Source: Apopatocola sp963618015 (GTDB lineage Bacteria; Bacillota; Clostridia; Oscillospirales; Oscillospiraceae). Taken from it: 27,721 nt of DNA. The notes under the pieces were generated by a model that ran no database searches, was not told the DNA's origin, and saw only the letters and a program-made list of their open reading frames with translations. This document shows positions 16,139 through 23,741 of the stretch, in pieces. Position numbers and translations under genes: made by a program. The DNA is taken from positions 1 through 27,721 of the forward strand of contig CAVEQS010000038.1 of assembly GCA_963618015.1 (NCBI GenBank), written 5' to 3'. Position 1 is the first letter of the stretch. Each line of letters starts with the position of its first letter.

Positions 16139-16182
16139 ACGGGGAAAACGGGCAGCGCAATTCAGTTGTATTGCGCTGCCCG
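16139..16182 (-). terminator. Partial terminator between the BMP gene and nupO
   Basis: A perfect 13-base-pair stem (16149-16161 with 16170-16182, arm CGGGCAGCGCAAT) is followed on the minus strand by TTTTCCCC. It lies about 30 bases after the BMP stop. A leaky terminator here would make much more binding protein than ATPase and permeases, a common arrangement in binding-protein-dependent importers. Confidence 0.65.
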
Positions 16183-16212
16183 CTGTGCGGTAAACGGTTA
16201 GATGCGGTTCAA

Positions 16213-17529
16213 TTAGAACTTGGTGTCAAGAAGGGTGATGCCGTCGATCTTGAGATCGAAGTAAGGAGCGGCGCGGAAAGCGGACTCCTTGAAAGCGCCG
16301 TTCTCAACGACCTCGGTGTCGCCGGTGTAGGCAGCGTCGGTGTCAACGTCCGCGAGGTAAGAGGTAACGTGGCCGTCGGCATCAACGGTCATGGTGGCGG
16401 TGACGTTATCGCCGGAGACGGTGAAGTTCGCGCAGTCAAAGACCTGGAGCTCACCGGACTCGAGCTTCGCAGTGGCTTCGGCAATGGCCTCGGCGGTGCC
16501 GGCGGCAGCGACGTTGGTATTGATGTCGGTGAGGACAACGGAGCCGGTGGCCAGCGTGCCGGTCCAGTCAGCGTCGATGGTCTCGCCGTTCACGAAAGCG
16601 TTGATGGCGTACTCATAGTAGGGAGCCCAGTTGATGCGGGAGGAGACGATGAAGGTGTTGGGGCAGGCAGCCTCGGTGGAGCCGTTGTAGGAGACGTTGG
16701 GGACGCCGGCGGTCTCACAGGCCGTGGGAGCGCCCATGGAGTCGGCGTGCTGGCTGATAAGCTTGCAGCCGTTGCCGATGAGCTTGTTGGCGGCTTCCTT
16801 CTCGGCGGTCTCATCGTACCAGGAGCCGGTGAAGGTCACTTCCATGGTGGCAGTGGGGCAGACGGAGCGAGCGCCGAGGAAGAAGGAGGTATAGCCGGAG
16901 ACGACTTCCGCATAGGTGAAAGCGCCGACGTAGCCGATCTTCGCCTCTTCGGCGGTGAAGTCACCGTTCTCGATCATCTCGTTGAGCTTGAGACCGGCAG
17001 CGATACCGGCAAGGTAACGGCCTTCATAGATGGAAGCGAACGCGTTGTGGTAGTTGGAAAGGCCTTCGGTGTGAGCCTTAGTGCCGGTGGCGTGGCAGAA
17101 CTGGACCTCGGGGAATTCCTTGGCGGCCTGGATCATGAAGTCCTCGTGGCCGAAGGAGTCGGCGAAGATCACGTTGCAGCCGGCGTCGGCGAGCTCAGCG
17201 GCGGCGTCGTAGCACTCCTGGCCTTCGGGAATGTTGGTGCGGAAAACGACCTGGTCATCGGTGAGGCCGAGGTTCGCGCAGGCTTCCTTGGCGCCGTTCA
17301 TGAAGTTGAGGTCGTAGGTGGAGTTTTCATCGTGCAGGAAGATGAATCCGACCTTGAGGTTGGCAGGGGCAGCGGTGGTTCCGGTCTCGCCGGTGGCGGC
17401 GGGAGTCTCTTCCGCGGGAGCGTCGGCAGCGGGAGCTTCGGTGGCCGCGGGAGCCTCGGGCTGAGCACCACAGGCGCAGAGACCGACGCACAGCGTCAGC
17501 GCGAGCAGGAGAGCGACAAGCTTTTTCAT
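16213..17529 (-). CDS. BMP-family nucleoside-binding lipoprotein
   Basis: The 438-residue protein is the extracellular substrate-binding lipoprotein of the nucleoside transporter. The signal peptide has a KK start, a hydrophobic core and lipobox LCAC with the lipidated cysteine at residue 20. An Ala/Pro/Glu/Thr-rich tether (about 22-50) precedes the BMP domain, which begins LKVGFIFLHDENSTYDLNF; the conserved FGHEDFM segment follows. The start at 17529 fits GGAGGAAG just upstream and the signal peptide. The upstream leader holds a guanine-class riboswitch and terminator, so expression should fall when guanine or a related purine is plentiful. Confidence 0.93.
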   Translation of the reverse strand: MKKLVALLLALTLCVGLCACGAQPEAPAATEAPAADAPAEETPAATGETGTTAAPANLKVGFIFLHDENSTYDLNFMNGAKEACANLGLTDDQVVFRTNIPEGQECYDAAAELADAGCNVIFADSFGHEDFMIQAAKEFPEVQFCHATGTKAHTEGLSNYHNAFASIYEGRYLAGIAAGLKLNEMIENGDFTAEEAKIGYVGAFTYAEVVSGYTSFFLGARSVCPTATMEVTFTGSWYDETAEKEAANKLIGNGCKLISQHADSMGAPTACETAGVPNVSYNGSTEAACPNTFIVSSRINWAPYYEYAINAFVNGETIDADWTGTLATGSVVLTDINTNVAAAGTAEAIAEATAKLESGELQVFDCANFTVSGDNVTATMTVDADGHVTSYLADVDTDAAYTGDTEVVENGAFKESAFRAAPYFDLKIDGITLLDTKF

Positions 17530-17612
17530 GTTTTCTTCCTCCAGTAAGTTTTTTGTTTTTTTACTGTTTACTACTGTACTGTCTATTTCCGCCGGCAAGC
17601 CGGAAGGAAAGC

Positions 17613-17649
17613 AAAAATAAATTGCGGAGGCCGAATACGGTCTCCGCAA
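17613..17649 (-). terminator. Riboswitch-controlled terminator of the transporter operon
   Basis: A strong stem (17622-17633 region with 17638-17649, arm TTGCGGAG plus CCG/CGG with one bulge-like mismatch) is followed on the minus strand by a T-rich run (17613-17621). It lies about 40 bases after the riboswitch aptamer and about 85 bases before the BMP start. Confidence 0.8.
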
Positions 17650-17661
17650 ACGAACGACAAA

Positions 17662-17683
17662 CAAAGCAGAAAAAACTGCTTTG
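17662..17683 (-). repeat. Second hairpin in the riboswitch expression platform
   Basis: CAAAGCAG (17662-17669) and CTGCTTTG (17676-17683) form a perfect eight-base-pair stem with a T-only loop on the transcribed strand, starting six bases after the aptamer's P1 helix. It could be part of the switching element or a first, weak terminator. Confidence 0.6.
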
Positions 17684-17689
17684 CTCCTC

Positions 17690-17758
17690 GTCGATAGTCC
17701 GGTCATTTACGGCGACCGGGTAGAGACTTCAAAACCGTATCATTTGATTTATATCGAC
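17690..17758 (-). ncRNA. Guanine-class purine riboswitch aptamer
   Basis: The reverse strand shows the full purine riboswitch pattern. P1 is GTCGATA/TATCGAC. P2 is a short CAAA/TTTG stem with loop 2 containing GATACGG. J2/3 is AAGTCTCTACC. P3 is CGGTC/GACCG with loop 3 CCGTAAA. J3/1 reads GACTA, with C at the position that pairs with the ligand, so guanine, hypoxanthine or xanthine is expected rather than adenine. The terminator at 17613-17649 would be favoured when ligand binds, which lowers transporter expression. Confidence 0.93.
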
Positions 17759-17783
17759 AGATATGAACTTGTAAAAACCGCGA

Positions 17784-18356
17784 TCAGCAGAACTCTATGC
17801 CGTTTTCCACGCTCATGGATTTGACGCGGGCGAGAGATTCCACGCGGATGCCCTTGCTGCGAAGCATATCGCCGCCGGGCTGGAATGCCTTTTCAATGCA
17901 GATGCCGCAGCCGACAAGCGTTGCGCCGGACTGCTCTACCAATTCGATCAGACCGGTGAGCGCCGCGCCGTTGGCAAGAAAATCATCGATGACGAGTACG
18001 CGGTCGTTCGGGCCGAGAAAGTCTTTGGAAACGATGATATCGTAAACTCTCTGGTGGGTGTAGGAGTGGACTTTGGATGTCCACACATCCCCGGCGATAT
18101 TCAGCGTCTTGTTTTTCTTGGCAAAAACAAGAGGACATCCGAAGGTTTGAGCGGTTATACACGCAATGCCAATCCCGGATGCCTCGATCGTAAGTATCTT
18201 GTTGACACCGCAGTCATGGTACAGACGCTCAAATTCTTTGGCAAGTTCGGAGAAGAACACAACGTCCATCTGATGGTTCAGAAAACTGTCCACCTTCAAA
18301 ACGCCGCCATCACGCACAACACCATCGCGGCGGATTCGATCTTCCAGGAGCTGCAT
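17784..18356 (-). CDS. xpt: Xanthine phosphoribosyltransferase
   Basis: The 190-residue cytoplasmic enzyme converts xanthine (and related purine bases) plus PRPP to the nucleotide in purine salvage. The N-terminal block MQLLEDRIRRDG, the SFLNHQMD segment and the PRPP-binding loop VLVIDDFLANGA (about 120-131, with D124 and D125) match Xpt. The ATG at 18356 is preferred over the upstream GTG because a G-rich Shine-Dalgarno (GGGGGTG) lies about six bases before it. No purine riboswitch is visible before the gene. The riboswitch lies only 25 bases after its stop, with no terminator between, so xpt may read into the transporter leader. Confidence 0.95.
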   Translation of the reverse strand: MQLLEDRIRRDGVVRDGGVLKVDSFLNHQMDVVFFSELAKEFERLYHDCGVNKILTIEASGIGIACITAQTFGCPLVFAKKNKTLNIAGDVWTSKVHSYTHQRVYDIIVSKDFLGPNDRVLVIDDFLANGAALTGLIELVEQSGATLVGCGICIEKAFQPGGDMLRSKGIRVESLARVKSMSVENGIEFC

Positions 18357-18476
18357 CTGTATCACCCCCACGGCTTAACTTGATTTCATCTTATCGAATT
18401 TGGACAATTTTTGCAATGCATATATCTTGTGAAAATCGGAGAAATAAAAACCGATATTTTGTGCATAACAGAAAAC

Positions 18477-18507
18477 ACCGTCGAATGGCGCAAAACCATC
18501 CGACGGT
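18477..18507 (-). terminator. Terminator after the CofE-like gene
   Basis: ACCGTCGAATGG (18477-18488) pairs with CCATCCGACGGT (18496-18507) with one G-T pair and a seven-base loop. It lies 13 bases after the stop codon of the CofE-like gene and is followed on the minus strand by GTTTTC. Confidence 0.8.
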
Positions 18508-18520
18508 ATTTGTCCTTTTC

Positions 18521-19714
18521 TTATTTTTCCTCAGCGTAGGTGTCAAAGTAGCCCTGGATGAACACGACCGGCGTTCCCTTGTCACCGCTGCCGCTGGTAA
18601 GGTCGCAGAGCGAGCCGATCAGATCGGTAAGCTGGCGGGGCGTGGTGCCCTGGCTGGCCATGTTGCCCTTGAGATCGGCATCCTTGTGGCGGATGGAATC
18701 CTCCACGGCGGAGCGCAGTTCTTCGCCGCTGAGACCGGCAAAATCGTTGTCGGCCAGATACTTGATCTTCAGTTCGTTCGGTTTGCCGATGAGACCTTCG
18801 GTGCAGGCGGGGGAAACCACGGGATCGGCAAGCTCCCAGATCTTGCCGACGGGATCCTTGAATGCGCCGTCGCCGTAGATCATGCACTCAATGTTTTTGC
18901 CGGTCGCCTCGCGCATGGCGATGGCGAGCGCGTCAACAAACTCTGTCCCGTTGCGCGGGAAGAGCTTCACCTTGTCCTCGGAGGACTTGTTCGAGCCGAG
19001 CAGGCCGTATTTTTCATTGTAGCCGCTGCCGTTGACGCTCTCGGTGAGCAGCTCGTCCAGCGCGAGAACCTTCTCCGCGCCTGCCTTCGCGAGACGGCGC
19101 TTCGTGCGGAAGCGGGTGTGAATGTCGCAGCAGAGTACGTTCTTCACGCGCGTAAGAACGGCTTCTGCCTGATTGGCGAAGAGGATCTCGGCTTCGCAGC
19201 CGCACTCTTCAATAAGCTTTTTATAATAGTCCACATAGTCCACGCCCGTGAACGGATGAAGCGCGTAGCCAAACGCCTTGCGGTATTCCTCTTCGGTCAG
19301 CACATCGCTGTACGGGTTGATACCGGAATCCTCCAGCAGTTCCTCATCAAAGAGATGGTTGCCGACCTCGTCCGAGGGGTAGCTGAGCATAAGCGTGATC
19401 TTCTTCATGCCGGTGGCGATGCCGCGCAGCACGATGGCAAAGCGATTACGGGAAAGGATCGGGAAAATGACGCTGATATGATCGCAGCCGAACTTCGCCT
19501 TCACATCGTCAGCGATGTTCTGCACCGTGGCATAGTTACCGGCAGCGCGCGCCACGACGGACTCCGTCACGGCGACGATGTCGCGATCGTGGAAGGTGAT
19601 ATGCTCCGTCTCGGAGGCGGCCAGGACGCTGTCGCGCACCAGCGAGACAAGATCGTCGCCCTCACGGACGATAGGGGTACGGATGCCGCGAACGACAGCA
19701 CCAACAGTTCTCAT
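18521..19714 (-). CDS. CofE-like (F420-0:L-glutamate ligase family) protein
   Basis: The 397-residue protein resembles the F420 ligase family: an N-terminal RTVGAVVRGIRTPIVREGDDLVSLV block, HDRDIVAVTESVVARAAGN, then VIFPILSRNRFAIVLRGIA. In archaea and actinobacteria CofE adds glutamate to coenzyme F420. Clostridial relatives are long, stand-alone versions without the other F420 genes, so their real role is uncertain and another amide-bond ligation is possible. GGAGG lies about ten bases before the ATG. It has its own terminator and is separate from xpt; whether it works in the purine pathway is unknown. Confidence 0.75.
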   Translation of the reverse strand: MRTVGAVVRGIRTPIVREGDDLVSLVRDSVLAASETEHITFHDRDIVAVTESVVARAAGNYATVQNIADDVKAKFGCDHISVIFPILSRNRFAIVLRGIATGMKKITLMLSYPSDEVGNHLFDEELLEDSGINPYSDVLTEEEYRKAFGYALHPFTGVDYVDYYKKLIEECGCEAEILFANQAEAVLTRVKNVLCCDIHTRFRTKRRLAKAGAEKVLALDELLTESVNGSGYNEKYGLLGSNKSSEDKVKLFPRNGTEFVDALAIAMREATGKNIECMIYGDGAFKDPVGKIWELADPVVSPACTEGLIGKPNELKIKYLADNDFAGLSGEELRSAVEDSIRHKDADLKGNMASQGTTPRQLTDLIGSLCDLTSGSGDKGTPVVFIQGYFDTYAEEK

Positions 19715-19736
19715 AATGAAATAACCTCCGGAAGTA

Positions 19737-19765
19737 TTGGATTTCCGCCGATATTATGCTACAAT
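19737..19765 (+). promoter_or_regulatory. Sigma-A-like promoter of the beta-propeller lipoprotein gene
   Basis: TTGGAT (19737-19742), 17 bases, then TACAAT (19760-19765) preceded by TATGC, an extended -10. Transcription would start about 80 bases before the lipoprotein ATG. It is divergent from the CofE-like gene, whose 5' end is only about 20 bases away. Confidence 0.6.
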
Positions 19766-19852
19766 ACAAATTATCTGTAAAGAATTATTTTTGCTTTTTT
19801 GCAACTTTTCTGCTCTCGCCAGTCAAAAAAAGCACTTTTTTCAGGAGTTACT

Positions 19853-21658
19853 ATGAGAAATCTCAAAAAAGTTTTTATCATTTGCACGATTTTCTTCGTT
19901 ATCGCGCTTCTGGCCGGCTGCTCTTCTTCCCGACAGCCGGAGCCAGCCGCTACCGAAGAACCGGTCGTGACGCCCGCTCCGACGGCGACACCGGCGCCCA
20001 TCTCCTTGGAGGCGGCGGCAGAAACCAACCGAACGGAGCTTCGTACGTTTTCGGACTACAACGACGTTTTTTCTGCTTTGCCGGACGAGACAGCGGGGGA
20101 GAATACGGGAACACTGGAGACGGCTTCCGCTCTGTCCGCTGCCGCGTCCTTTCACGATCTTACGGAGAGCGATATCCTCCATGTAGACGGCGAGTACATC
20201 TATGCGCTTTCGGACAAAAATCTTACCATCTTCCGTCTGAGCGGTGAAGCCGGGGAGCTTATCTCCACCACGCCGGTCGGCACCGCGTGGAGCAGTTCCG
20301 GCAGCGATTCCGGTACCTTTACCGGCAGCGAGCGCACGCCGCTTGCGCTGTTCCTGCGCGGCTCGCGCCTTGCCGTTCTTTTGGATGTATACGGCTACGA
20401 GAGTATCGGGAGTGAGATACATTATTCTGAATATGTTGGCGTAGATTTTTACGATGTTTCCGATCCCTACACGCCCGTACTGCTCGCGAGCGTCGGTCAG
20501 GACGGCATATTTTCCGGGGCATGGATGAGCGGTGGTGCGCTCTGTGTTGCAACGGATTACTCCGTTTCCGATGTGTCGGATGCTGCAAATGCGGAACAAT
20601 ACGTTCCCTGCGTGCATACCGCCGCGGAGAGCCGCCTTCTTCCCGTCGAAAGCCTGTATGCGCTTCCGGCCGGCGGCGATAGCTGCGCGGTGCTCGGCGC
20701 TTATTCGCTTGACGAGGCCGCGCAGAGAAACGCCGTTGCTGTTTACGGCGCGGAAGCGAAAAATGTGTATGCCGTACCCGGCAGCATCTTCCTGACAGAT
20801 ACGCGCTCCGTATCTGCGGAGTCCCGCCGCATGAGCGATGATGTGGGAAGCTATACGGAGTATGCCGAGCTTGTCTGCACCGATTTGTTCCGCTTTGATT
20901 ACGACGCATCCGGTATTCGGTTGGGAAGCTCCGGCATCGTGAGCGGTGTGCTGCCGGAAAAGAGCGCCATTGCGCCGTTCAGTTCCGGGTACGTCTGCGC
21001 TTCCGAAGTTTCCGGTTCGTATTTTCGTATGTATGAAGGGAAAGGCGAACCCGTTCCGGCGGCGGAACCGTCCGGCAGCACGCTCTATGCGCTCGACGAC
21101 TCTCTTGCCGTTACAGCGAAGCTTTCGGAACTGCCGGACGGCAGCGGCATCGTTTGGGCGGGCTTCACCCCGGATGCGGTGCTGCTCTCCGGGGAAAAAG
21201 GCTCCTATATTGCCGATTTCTCTGTTCCCGGTTCCATCACAGCTTCGTCCAGCGGGGATGCTATTGCAGCGGATGCGTTGCTTCCATGGAAAAACGGCGG
21301 CTTTGCCGCCTTCCGGCACGCAGCCGCTGGGCAGATGGTTCTCTCGCTTTATGATGCATCGCTGAAAAAGACGGCGGAGCGCACGTTCGGGAGTGACTAC
21401 AGCAGCACGCTGGAAAGCCTGCAAAGCTATATCGTTCTGCCAGAGAAAAACCTTCTCGGTTTCGCCGCGGACGACAGCTATTGCCTGTATGCGGAAAATA
21501 ATGGTGAGATCGAGTACTGCCTGAGCGTTTATCTGAACGATTGGGCGTGGAATGCCCGTGCTTTTGAGCAGAACGGCTATCTCTGCATCGCCGACCGCCG
21601 GGAAGTGTTCATCTATCTGCCAGAGACGCTCGAAAATACCGCATCTTTTTCGTTCTGA
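19853..21658 (+). CDS. Secreted beta-propeller-domain lipoprotein
   Basis: The 601-residue protein is a predicted cell-surface lipoprotein: a short positive start, a hydrophobic stretch and lipobox LAGC with the lipidated Cys at residue 23, then a Pro/Thr/Ala-rich tether. The body (about 60-600) is a repeat-poor beta-rich domain. The segment ESDILHVDGEYIYALSDKNLTIFRL resembles the entry strand of the Beta_propel family (secreted proteins distantly related to WD40). The ATG at 19853 is chosen because AGGAG lies five bases upstream and the signal peptide starts there. The function of the family is not established; binding or scaffold roles at the cell surface are possible. A strong terminator follows. 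Confidence 0.8.
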   Translation: MRNLKKVFIICTIFFVIALLAGCSSSRQPEPAATEEPVVTPAPTATPAPISLEAAAETNRTELRTFSDYNDVFSALPDETAGENTGTLETASALSAAASFHDLTESDILHVDGEYIYALSDKNLTIFRLSGEAGELISTTPVGTAWSSSGSDSGTFTGSERTPLALFLRGSRLAVLLDVYGYESIGSEIHYSEYVGVDFYDVSDPYTPVLLASVGQDGIFSGAWMSGGALCVATDYSVSDVSDAANAEQYVPCVHTAAESRLLPVESLYALPAGGDSCAVLGAYSLDEAAQRNAVAVYGAEAKNVYAVPGSIFLTDTRSVSAESRRMSDDVGSYTEYAELVCTDLFRFDYDASGIRLGSSGIVSGVLPEKSAIAPFSSGYVCASEVSGSYFRMYEGKGEPVPAAEPSGSTLYALDDSLAVTAKLSELPDGSGIVWAGFTPDAVLLSGEKGSYIADFSVPGSITASSSGDAIAADALLPWKNGGFAAFRHAAAGQMVLSLYDASLKKTAERTFGSDYSSTLESLQSYIVLPEKNLLGFAADDSYCLYAENNGEIEYCLSVYLNDWAWNARAFEQNGYLCIADRREVFIYLPETLENTASFSF

Positions 21659-21696
21659 CTGCCCCGCTTCGGCAACATTTTCATAGTACGCCCGCT

Positions 21697-21730
21697 AAAA
21701 TGGCGCTGTGGACAACCACAGCGCCATTTT
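21697..21730 (+). terminator. Terminator between the lipoprotein gene and spoIIAA
   Basis: A perfect 15-base-pair stem (21697-21711 with 21716-21730, arm AAAATGGCGCTGTGG) has a four-base loop and a T-rich end. Only 20 bases separate it from the spoIIAA start codon, so the promoter for spoIIA must overlap it or lie upstream. Confidence 0.85.
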
Positions 21731-21750
21731 GTTTTGGGGGGAAATACATT

Positions 21751-22080
21751 ATGCAATTGGAAAGCGCCTATTCCGACGGCTGCCTTTGCATCCGATATAC
21801 CGGCGATCTCGATCATCATGCGGCGCGCTCGGCGTTTCGTGAAACCGAAGCGTTCATCGACCGTTTTTTGCCGCGGCGGTGCATTCTCGATTTTTCCGGT
21901 GTTTCCTTTATGGATAGCTCCGGTATCGCCGTCGTTCTGCGCGTGAAAAAGCGGATGGAAGAGACGGACGGAGACGTCTTTCTGCTCGACCCGGCGCCGC
22001 AATGCGCAAGGGTCCTTCGCACATCCGGTATAGAACGGTTTGTAGCAATCAAATTTACGGAGGGGAAAGCTGCACGATGA
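21751..22080 (+). CDS. spoIIAA: Anti-sigma-F factor antagonist SpoIIAA
   Basis: The 109-residue STAS-domain protein releases sigma-F by binding SpoIIAB when dephosphorylated. The phosphorylation site segment FMDSSGIAVVLR is intact, with the equivalent of the Bacillus phosphoserine at S57. The ATG at 21751 has a G-rich Shine-Dalgarno (GGGGGG) nine bases upstream. The stop overlaps the spoIIAB start (ATGA). In Bacillus the operon is read by sigma-H at the start of sporulation; I found no clear sigma-H promoter here, partly because a terminator hairpin occupies the space. Confidence 0.95.
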   Translation: MQLESAYSDGCLCIRYTGDLDHHAARSAFRETEAFIDRFLPRRCILDFSGVSFMDSSGIAVVLRVKKRMEETDGDVFLLDPAPQCARVLRTSGIERFVAIKFTEGKAAR

Positions 22081-22517
22081 AATACGAAAACTACATAAAG
22101 CTGGAATTCCCCAGCAAAAGCTGCAACGAAGCGCTGGCACGATCCGTAGCAGGTGTGTTCGCCTCGCAGATGGATCCAACGATGGAAGAACTCGGCGACA
22201 TCAAAACGGCGGTCAGCGAGGCGGTGACGAACTGCATTGTTCACGCCTACCCGGACTGCATCGGAAAAATTCTCATGCGCTGCCGTATTCTCGAAGATAA
22301 CCGGCTGGAGATCGTCATCCGCGACTGGGGCCGCGGCATTGAGGATGTCGGAAAGGCGAGAAAGCCGCTGTACACGACCGGCGGCGAAGAGCGCAGCGGC
22401 ATGGGCTTTACGATCATGGAGAGCTTTATGGATAAGCTCACGGTCCGTTCCACGCCGGGCGAAGGGACGAGCGTTATCATGCTCCGCACGCTCCCGCGCC
22501 GCGTCCGCGATCGCTGA
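22077..22517 (+). CDS. spoIIAB: Anti-sigma-F factor and kinase SpoIIAB
   Basis: The 146-residue GHKL-family kinase binds sigma-F and phosphorylates SpoIIAA. The N box EAVTNCIVHAYP (N52), G1 box RDWGRGIED (D83) and the GMGFTIMESFMD block that closes over ATP are all visible. The start at 22077 overlaps the spoIIAA stop (ATGA), and the stop overlaps the sigF start (TGATG), so the three proteins are made in coupled amounts, as expected for a switch that depends on their ratio. Confidence 0.95.
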   Translation: MKYENYIKLEFPSKSCNEALARSVAGVFASQMDPTMEELGDIKTAVSEAVTNCIVHAYPDCIGKILMRCRILEDNRLEIVIRDWGRGIEDVGKARKPLYTTGGEERSGMGFTIMESFMDKLTVRSTPGEGTSVIMLRTLPRRVRDR

Positions 22518-23221
22518 TGGAAAGCCGCGCACAGCTTCTCTCCCGTGCGCACTCCGGCGACCGCGATGCCGTACAGCAGATGATCGAGGAAAATACCGGT
22601 CTTATCTGGAGCGTTGCGCGCCGGTATTTTGGCCGTGGGGTAGACGCCGACGATCTTTATCAGCTTGGCTGTCTCGGCTTCCTCAAGGCAATCGAGGGGT
22701 TTGACGAACGGTTTGGCACGCAGTTTTCCACCTATGCCGTTCCGAAGATCGCCGGGGAGATCCGGCGGTTTCTGCGTGACGACGGAGCTGTAAAGGTAAG
22801 CCGTGGTCTCAAGGAGCGCGCGCAGCAGATTCACGCAGCGCGCCGACGTCTGGAGCAGACGTTTGGCCGGGAACCCACGCTCTCCGAGATCGCCGCAGAA
22901 TGCGGTGTCAGCGTGGAGGAGATCGCCGAGGCGGAGACCGCGGCAGCACCGGCGGAGAGCTTGCAGCGCGAAAGCGGGGACGAGGGCTTCACACTTGAGC
23001 ACGTGCTCGGCGATTACGGACAGGAGGAGCGCGTGCTGGAGAGCGTTGCGCTTCGCACGGCCATAGAGCGTCTGCCGGAGAAGGAGCAGCAGGTGATCAA
23101 TCTTCGTTTTTTTCACGGCCTGACACAGAGCGACTGTGCGCGGATCCTTTCCGTATCGCAGGTGCAGGTGTCGCGGCTGGAACGACGCGCGATGGAAAAT
23201 CTGCGTGCTGTCATGCTGTGA
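22517..23221 (+). CDS. sigF: Sporulation sigma factor SigF
   Basis: The 234-residue sigma-70-family protein drives early forespore transcription. Region 2 is visible as VDADDLYQLGCLGFLKAIEG followed by FSTYAVPKIAGEIRRFLRDDG. Region 3 is the helical middle (SRGLKERAQQIHAARRRLEQ), and region 4 has LPEKEQQVINLRFFHGLTQS and the recognition helix SVSQVQVSRLERRAMENL. The gene order spoIIAA-spoIIAB-sigF separates it from sigG and sigE. The last 11 bases overlap the 3' end of the convergent site-2 protease gene. Confidence 0.96.
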   Translation: MESRAQLLSRAHSGDRDAVQQMIEENTGLIWSVARRYFGRGVDADDLYQLGCLGFLKAIEGFDERFGTQFSTYAVPKIAGEIRRFLRDDGAVKVSRGLKERAQQIHAARRRLEQTFGREPTLSEIAAECGVSVEEIAEAETAAAPAESLQRESGDEGFTLEHVLGDYGQEERVLESVALRTAIERLPEKEQQVINLRFFHGLTQSDCARILSVSQVQVSRLERRAMENLRAVML

Positions 23222-23741
23222 ACTGCGCCGCGAGGATCCACACAGCGGGCAGCGCCAGCCCCCACCGGCGCGTGAGTATTGCCGCCGCGAGACAGATGCT
23301 CCCGGTGCCTGCCGAGACGATCCGAACGGCCGTTGCATTCCCGCAGAGCGCATGGAGAATGCGCCCGCCGTCGAGCGGCTGTGCCGGAAGAAGATTGCAT
23401 ACGGAAAAATACAGCGATACATCCCGGCAGCGCTCCAACCATTCGCCGGGAATGTATGAACATAGTGCTGCCCATAATAGACCGCATACCGGCCCTGTCG
23501 CCGCGCACACCGCTTCCGAAAGCGGAGACGAAAACGGCGTCGTCTCAAGACACAGCCCGCTCAAACTCATTCGGAACGAAAGAATTCGGCCACCGTACAT
23601 CCTTGCGGAAATACAATGGCCGATCTCGTGAAAGAATACGGCGGGCAAAACCGCGGAGAAAATGCCGGAATCGTCCAGATAGAAGAGCAGCGGAAATAAA
23701 ACGGCAGCCCCGGCGGTGATCTCTACCCGGCAGCGGCTCAA
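23211..23741 (-). CDS. spoIVFB: SpoIVFB-like site-2 protease (M50)
   Basis: The 176-residue membrane protein is a zinc protease that cuts within the membrane. It has HEIGH (H38-E39-I40-G41-H42) in an early helix and the second metal ligand motif LDGGR (D124), with four or more hydrophobic segments. Adjacent to an M23 protein in the order spoIVFA-spoIVFB, it fits SpoIVFB, which activates pro-sigma-K. It is shorter than Bacillus SpoIVFB (about 290 residues). The TTG start overlaps the upstream stop (TTGA) but has no good Shine-Dalgarno, so it relies on coupling. A different M50 function is possible. Confidence 0.75.
   Translation of the reverse strand: MSRCRVEITAGAAVLFPLLFYLDDSGIFSAVLPAVFFHEIGHCISARMYGGRILSFRMSLSGLCLETTPFSSPLSEAVCAATGPVCGLLWAALCSYIPGEWLERCRDVSLYFSVCNLLPAQPLDGGRILHALCGNATAVRIVSAGTGSICLAAAILTRRWGLALPAVWILAAQFTA

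Noticed and set aside
16117..17547. Long Gly/Val-rich plus-strand frame opposite the BMP lipoprotein gene
   Set aside because: The repetitive Gly-Val character mirrors the Ala/Pro/Thr/Asn codons of the real gene on the other strand; no signal peptide or ribosome site supports it.
18357..18476. Possible purine riboswitch before xpt
   Set aside because: I looked for the CCGTAAA and TCTACC core elements on the minus strand here and they are absent.
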